From an uncultured Lachnospiraceae bacterium (GTDB lineage: Bacteria > Bacillota > Clostridia > Lachnospirales > Lachnospiraceae), in the NCBI GenBank assembly GCA_910588965.1, contig CAJUSO010000007.1:1-64000 (forward strand): a stretch of 64,000 nt of DNA. Direction: 5' to 3'. Within the stretch, counting starts at the first letter, position 1; every line of letters begins with the position of its first letter. Both the position numbers and the translations under genes were made by a program. The notes beneath the pieces are model-generated. The model did no database searches. It saw only the letters and a list, made by a program, of their open reading frames with translations, and had not been told where the DNA came from. Positions 60,873 to 64,000 of the stretch are shown here, piece by piece.

Positions 60873-62054
60873 ATGGCAATGGTAGTACAGCACAATCTTA
60901 CAGCAATGAATTCTAACCGTCAGTTGGGGGTGATTACAAGTGCACAATCAAAATCATCTGAGAAATTATCATCTGGCTACAGGATTAATCGTGCAGCAGA
61001 TGATGCAGCAGGGTTGAAGATTTCTGAGAAAATGAGGAGTCAGATCCGTGGGTTGAACAAGGCATCAGCAAATGCGCAGGATGGTATCTCTTTGATTCAG
61101 ACGGCAGAGGGTGCATTGAATGAAGCTCATTCTATCCTTCAGCGTATGCATGAGTTGGCAGTCCAGGGTGCTAATGACACGAACCAAGACATTGATCGTG
61201 AGGCAATTGATGAAGAATTGGCAGCCTTAACAGAAGAACTTGATAGGATTTCTGAGACCACACAGTTCAACAAGCAGAATTTGTTGGATGGTACATTCAC
61301 AAATAAAAACCTTCACGTAGGTGCGAATGCGAACCAGAAAATAAGCATTAAAATTGATAATATGGATGCAGCGGCGCTCGGCTTAAAGAATTTTACGTAT
61401 TTTAAAGGTGCAGAAACAGTCTCCTATTCTAAGATTACGTATATGGGTGTTGAATATAATTATGATCCATCATTAAGTGAGACAGCTAATATGAATGCTT
61501 TTGTATCACTGGCTAAAGACAAGGGCGCTGAAGCTTTTACAGATAGAATGATAGGAATAAATTCAAATGGAGGCTATGTATTAGCGAGCGGAACTAGCTA
61601 TGCTACAATGAGCGCAGCACAAAGTATAGGACCTAGCCTTCTTGCCAGCCAGTATGGCTCCGTGGCAGGGGCAAAGTGGGATGAATTGCTGTCAAATGCA
61701 AAGAAAACAGGTATGACAGTCGGAGGGTTTGGAGACAGCGTTACATTTACAAGCCCTACGGTTGCAGATTATGACAAAGCGAATGCTACTCTGCAGGCAG
61801 TACAGGCAGCTATTAATGTAGTGTCTACCCAGCGTTCTGCACTTGGCGCAATCCAAAACCGCTTAGAGCATACCGTGGCAAACTTGGATAATGTGGCAGA
61901 AAACACACAGGCGGCAGAGTCCCGGATCCGCGATACGGATATGGCCTCAGAAATGGTTGAATACAGCAAGAACCAGATTCTTGCCCAAGCGGGGCAGGCC
62001 ATGTTGGCGCAAGGTAACCAGGCAACGCAGGGAGTACTGTCATTGCTTCAGTAG
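60873..62054 (+). CDS. hag: Flagellin, cassette B
   Basis: 393 residues with canonical termini (QSKSSEKLSSGYRINRAADD; QAGQAMLAQGNQATQGVLSL). The middle (about 165-305) differs fully from cassette A and is Ala/Ser/Gly/Tyr-rich (GNSNGGYVLASGT-like, with many Ser/Thr for glycosylation). At the position of Salmonella FliC Arg90 it has His (QRMHELAVQGAN). The leader and the ribosome site equal those of A, while the coding ends diverge at the DNA level right after the start codon region. Confidence 0.97.
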   Translation: MAMVVQHNLTAMNSNRQLGVITSAQSKSSEKLSSGYRINRAADDAAGLKISEKMRSQIRGLNKASANAQDGISLIQTAEGALNEAHSILQRMHELAVQGANDTNQDIDREAIDEELAALTEELDRISETTQFNKQNLLDGTFTNKNLHVGANANQKISIKIDNMDAAALGLKNFTYFKGAETVSYSKITYMGVEYNYDPSLSETANMNAFVSLAKDKGAEAFTDRMIGINSNGGYVLASGTSYATMSAAQSIGPSLLASQYGSVAGAKWDELLSNAKKTGMTVGGFGDSVTFTSPTVADYDKANATLQAVQAAINVVSTQRSALGAIQNRLEHTVANLDNVAENTQAAESRIRDTDMASEMVEYSKNQILAQAGQAMLAQGNQATQGVLSLLQ

Positions 62055-62073
62055 GTTTGCGCTTAACCAGGAT

Positions 62074-62104
62074 AAAAAAACCAGCCTTGGCTGGTTTTTT
62101 TATT
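62074..62104 (+). terminator. Terminator after flagellin B
   Basis: AAACCAGCC / GGCTGGTTT with a two-base loop and a run of seven T residues. Downstream genes must be reached by read-through. Confidence 0.88.
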
Positions 62105-62123
62105 TGGAGCAGGAGGCAGGCAG

Positions 62124-62477
62124 ATGGAAAAGAAGATACAAGATTTATATGAGGGCATTAATTTCCTTGGGTTTAACACCACATATCACCGTAATAATAA
62201 CTATGTGGAAAACTGTAAAAGATTGGTTCCGAAGATACAGGAATTTGTCCAGTGGTTTATGGCAGGGACGCAGCCTGGGATTGGGAGAGAAGTATATGAT
62301 AACCTGGTCAGTATTTTAGAAGACTGTGAAACAGCCCTGAGGGAACATGACAATGTGCTTATGATGGATGCTTTGGAACAGGGGATTGCAGGGTATTTAG
62401 AAATGTTCCTGACAGAAGAGTATTTCAGGGAAAAGGAGACAGCTTATGTCGGAGGAGTTAAGGGAGAGGAACCTTAA
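62124..62477 (+). CDS. Small helical flagellin-associated protein (cassette B)
   Basis: 117 residues, helical, paralogue of the protein at 54064 in the same position. Conserved features are KIQEFVQWFMAGT and DNVLMMDALEQGI; the tail (about 100-117) differs. AGGAGG lies 8 bases before the ATG. Its 3' end overlaps the second Maf gene by 32 bases. Function unknown; conserved co-occurrence with flagellin and Maf suggests a helper role. Confidence 0.78.
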   Translation: MEKKIQDLYEGINFLGFNTTYHRNNNYVENCKRLVPKIQEFVQWFMAGTQPGIGREVYDNLVSILEDCETALREHDNVLMMDALEQGIAGYLEMFLTEEYFREKETAYVGGVKGEEP

Positions 62478-64000
62478 GGTACTGGAGGGGCGCTTTCCTG
62501 GCATATGTGAAATCATAGAAGAGAAAAAGGAAAAGCTACTGGAGAAAGAAGCAGTATTTATTGGAGAAGAAGCAGCCTTTACAAAGGAGCCGGTATTAAT
62601 AGCCCAAAAAGAAGGCCGCAGGTTATATTTATCAGGGCGGCGTGATCCTTGGGCACACCCTAAGAACCAGGTATCTGTATTGGGTAAGATTGTCCCCAAT
62701 GCCCCAGTGTTTCTCATGGGGATGGGGAACATCCATTACCTGGAGGAACTGATAAGGCGGACGGATGAAAGTGTAATCATCTTACTTTATGAACCTCTTT
62801 TCTCTGTATTTTATAAGCAGCTGGAGAAAGTGGATTTCGGGAAAATATTTGGCAAGCGGACAGTTGCTTTGATTATAGAAGGGATTAACGAAGATGGCAT
62901 GGAAAGCATTGTAGAGGCCATGTTGTATGGGGACAGAATCCCGCTGATGAAATATTTTGTGCTTCCGAATTATGTGGAGCTGTGCAGGGAACAAGTAAAC
63001 TGGTTTTTAGGGCTACTGATAAAAAAATCGGAAAGGTATTATGTAGGGATAGGGACACGGATATTTTTCAGCCCTTACCAGGCGGAAAATTTTTATAAGA
63101 ATGTAAGGTATGTTCGTACAGGCTATAAAGCATTCCAATTATTAGGCGTTATTCCAAATGATGTCCCAGCGTTTGTGGTGTCAGCAGGGCCTTCCTTGAA
63201 TAAAAACATAAAGGAACTGAAACGTGCAAAGAATAAATCTTTTATTATTGCAGTGGATACAGCAGTGAAGCCTTTGCTTCAGGAGGGGATTGAGCCTGAT
63301 ATGTTTGCCACTCTAGATGGCATTAAGCCTTTGGAGTTGGTAGAGACAGAGCAGGCGAGGGGGATTCCCTTATTGACCGTGGTAAGGGCTGCGCATTCGG
63401 TTATGGATTACCATACAGGGAAAAAATTCTTTTTCGATGAGGGTTACGGATATGTCCGGAAATTATTTGAGATGAACGGGAAAACAATAGAAGGGTTTCC
63501 TGCAGGAGGGTCAGTTGCCACAATTGCCTTTTCCCTGGTATGCCATCTTGGTTTCCGTAAAATTGTCTTTGTAGGCCAGGATTTGGCTTATACGGAAAAT
63601 AAATCCCATGCGGATGGGACCTTCCAGGCTGTGATGCCAGAGGAAAATACGGAAAAGTTTATGAAGGTTCCAGGTAATTATGCTGAAGAGGTCCCTACAA
63701 TAAAAAACCTGGATAATTACCGCAAATGGTTTGAAGAGTATATAGAACAATGGGAAACCGGGCATGAAGTGGAATTTATCAATGCAACGGAAGGGGGCGC
63801 CAAGATAAAGGGCACGAAGCTTATGGCTTTGTCAGAAGTGATTGGCCAGGAATGCAGCAAAGAGGTTGATATCCGTGCAAGTATCGATAGCCTTACCCCA
63901 GTGTTCAATGGAAAAGAGCAAGAAAAAATCCTGTCCTTTTTCCATGAGACCCCTAAGAAAGTACACGAGATTGTAACCTTGGCACAGGAAGGCAGGAAAC
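62446..64000 (+). CDS. Maf/DUF115 flagellin glycosyltransferase (cassette B), cut by window end
   Basis: The frame opens at ATG 62446 (AAAAGGAGACAG before it) and is still open at the end of the window (518 codons). The DUF115 features are present: AFVVSAGPSLNKNIKELKRA, AVDTAVKPLLQEGIEPDMFA and VGQDLAYTENKSHADG. It resembles the Maf at 54384 in these parts but is clearly diverged in the N-terminal region. Each flagellin is therefore linked with its own transferase. Confidence 0.9.
   Translation, partial: MSEELRERNLKVLEGRFPGICEIIEEKKEKLLEKEAVFIGEEAAFTKEPVLIAQKEGRRLYLSGRRDPWAHPKNQVSVLGKIVPNAPVFLMGMGNIHYLEELIRRTDESVIILLYEPLFSVFYKQLEKVDFGKIFGKRTVALIIEGINEDGMESIVEAMLYGDRIPLMKYFVLPNYVELCREQVNWFLGLLIKKSERYYVGIGTRIFFSPYQAENFYKNVRYVRTGYKAFQLLGVIPNDVPAFVVSAGPSLNKNIKELKRAKNKSFIIAVDTAVKPLLQEGIEPDMFATLDGIKPLELVETEQARGIPLLTVVRAAHSVMDYHTGKKFFFDEGYGYVRKLFEMNGKTIEGFPAGGSVATIAFSLVCHLGFRKIVFVGQDLAYTENKSHADGTFQAVMPEENTEKFMKVPGNYAEEVPTIKNLDNYRKWFEEYIEQWETGHEVEFINATEGGAKIKGTKLMALSEVIGQECSKEVDIRASIDSLTPVFNGKEQEKILSFFHETPKKVHEIVTLAQEGRK

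Overview
The window looks like a chromosomal segment of a motile gut Clostridia, most likely Lachnospiraceae. The grounds are paired YesM/YesN two-component systems next to sugar ABC transporters, very large secreted glycosidases with NPCBM, FIVAR, CHB_HEX_C, Fn3 and BspA-type modules, and flagellins with Maf-type glycosyltransferases and pseudaminic acid genes. The species cannot be named from sequence alone. No rRNA, tRNA, CRISPR array or complete transposon was seen.

Layout. (1) 1-2.9 kb: a gene cut by the left edge, a broken small Xre regulator, and a two-gene operon of an AAA ATPase plus a PD-(D/E)xK-like nuclease (candidate defence system). (2) 3.1-21.5 kb: a glycan locus with an RbsA/RbsC-type importer whose binding protein is an internal tandem duplication, a 2344-residue GH92 alpha-mannosidase, a YesN/YesM pair followed by a degenerate ABC ATPase without Walker motifs, a D-lyxose/mannose-type isomerase and an aldo/keto reductase. 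(3) 21.7-40.5 kb: a second glycan locus with a family-1 binding protein, two permeases, a six-hairpin-type surface glycosidase, a second YesN/YesM pair on the minus strand, and a 2308-residue GH101-like protein. (4) 40.6-51.2 kb: housekeeping and efflux genes (LUD protein, ABC exporter, DUF2156, two CobW-type GTPases, Xre-TPR regulator, MFS, MATE and its divergent MerR regulator). (5) 51.3-64 kb: two flagellin cassettes.

The flagellin region is the most striking part. Each cassette starts with a FimB-sized tyrosine recombinase gene enclosed by a pair of inverted 23-bp sites. A sigma-D-like flagellar promoter lies inside each enclosed segment, at the end far from the flagellin and pointing away from it. 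Outside the other site come csrA, a 275-nt leader, a flagellin gene, a small helical protein and a Maf glycosyltransferase. Inversion of either segment would bring the sigma-D promoter to face csrA-flagellin and would remove the terminator-like hairpin now in front of it. The two cassettes share the 9-bp site arms but differ in the 5-bp core (GCTAT versus ACTAC), so each recombinase may act on its own segment. The logic resembles the Salmonella hin-fljBA switch (recombinase inside the segment, promoter on it, translational regulator co-expressed with flagellin), built from unrelated parts. As written, both cassettes appear to be in the OFF orientation.

How genes may work together: glycan release (GH92, GH101-like and the six-hairpin enzyme), uptake by two ABC systems, and conversion of mannose-like sugars by the lyxose isomerase family. 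The two YesMN systems are the likely regulators; spaced half-site repeats lie directly upstream of three of the promoters. The pse genes behind flagellin A (pseB, a methylase, pseF and a PseH-like acetyltransferase) would feed sugar to the Maf proteins for flagellin glycosylation, but pseC, pseG and pseI are not in the window.
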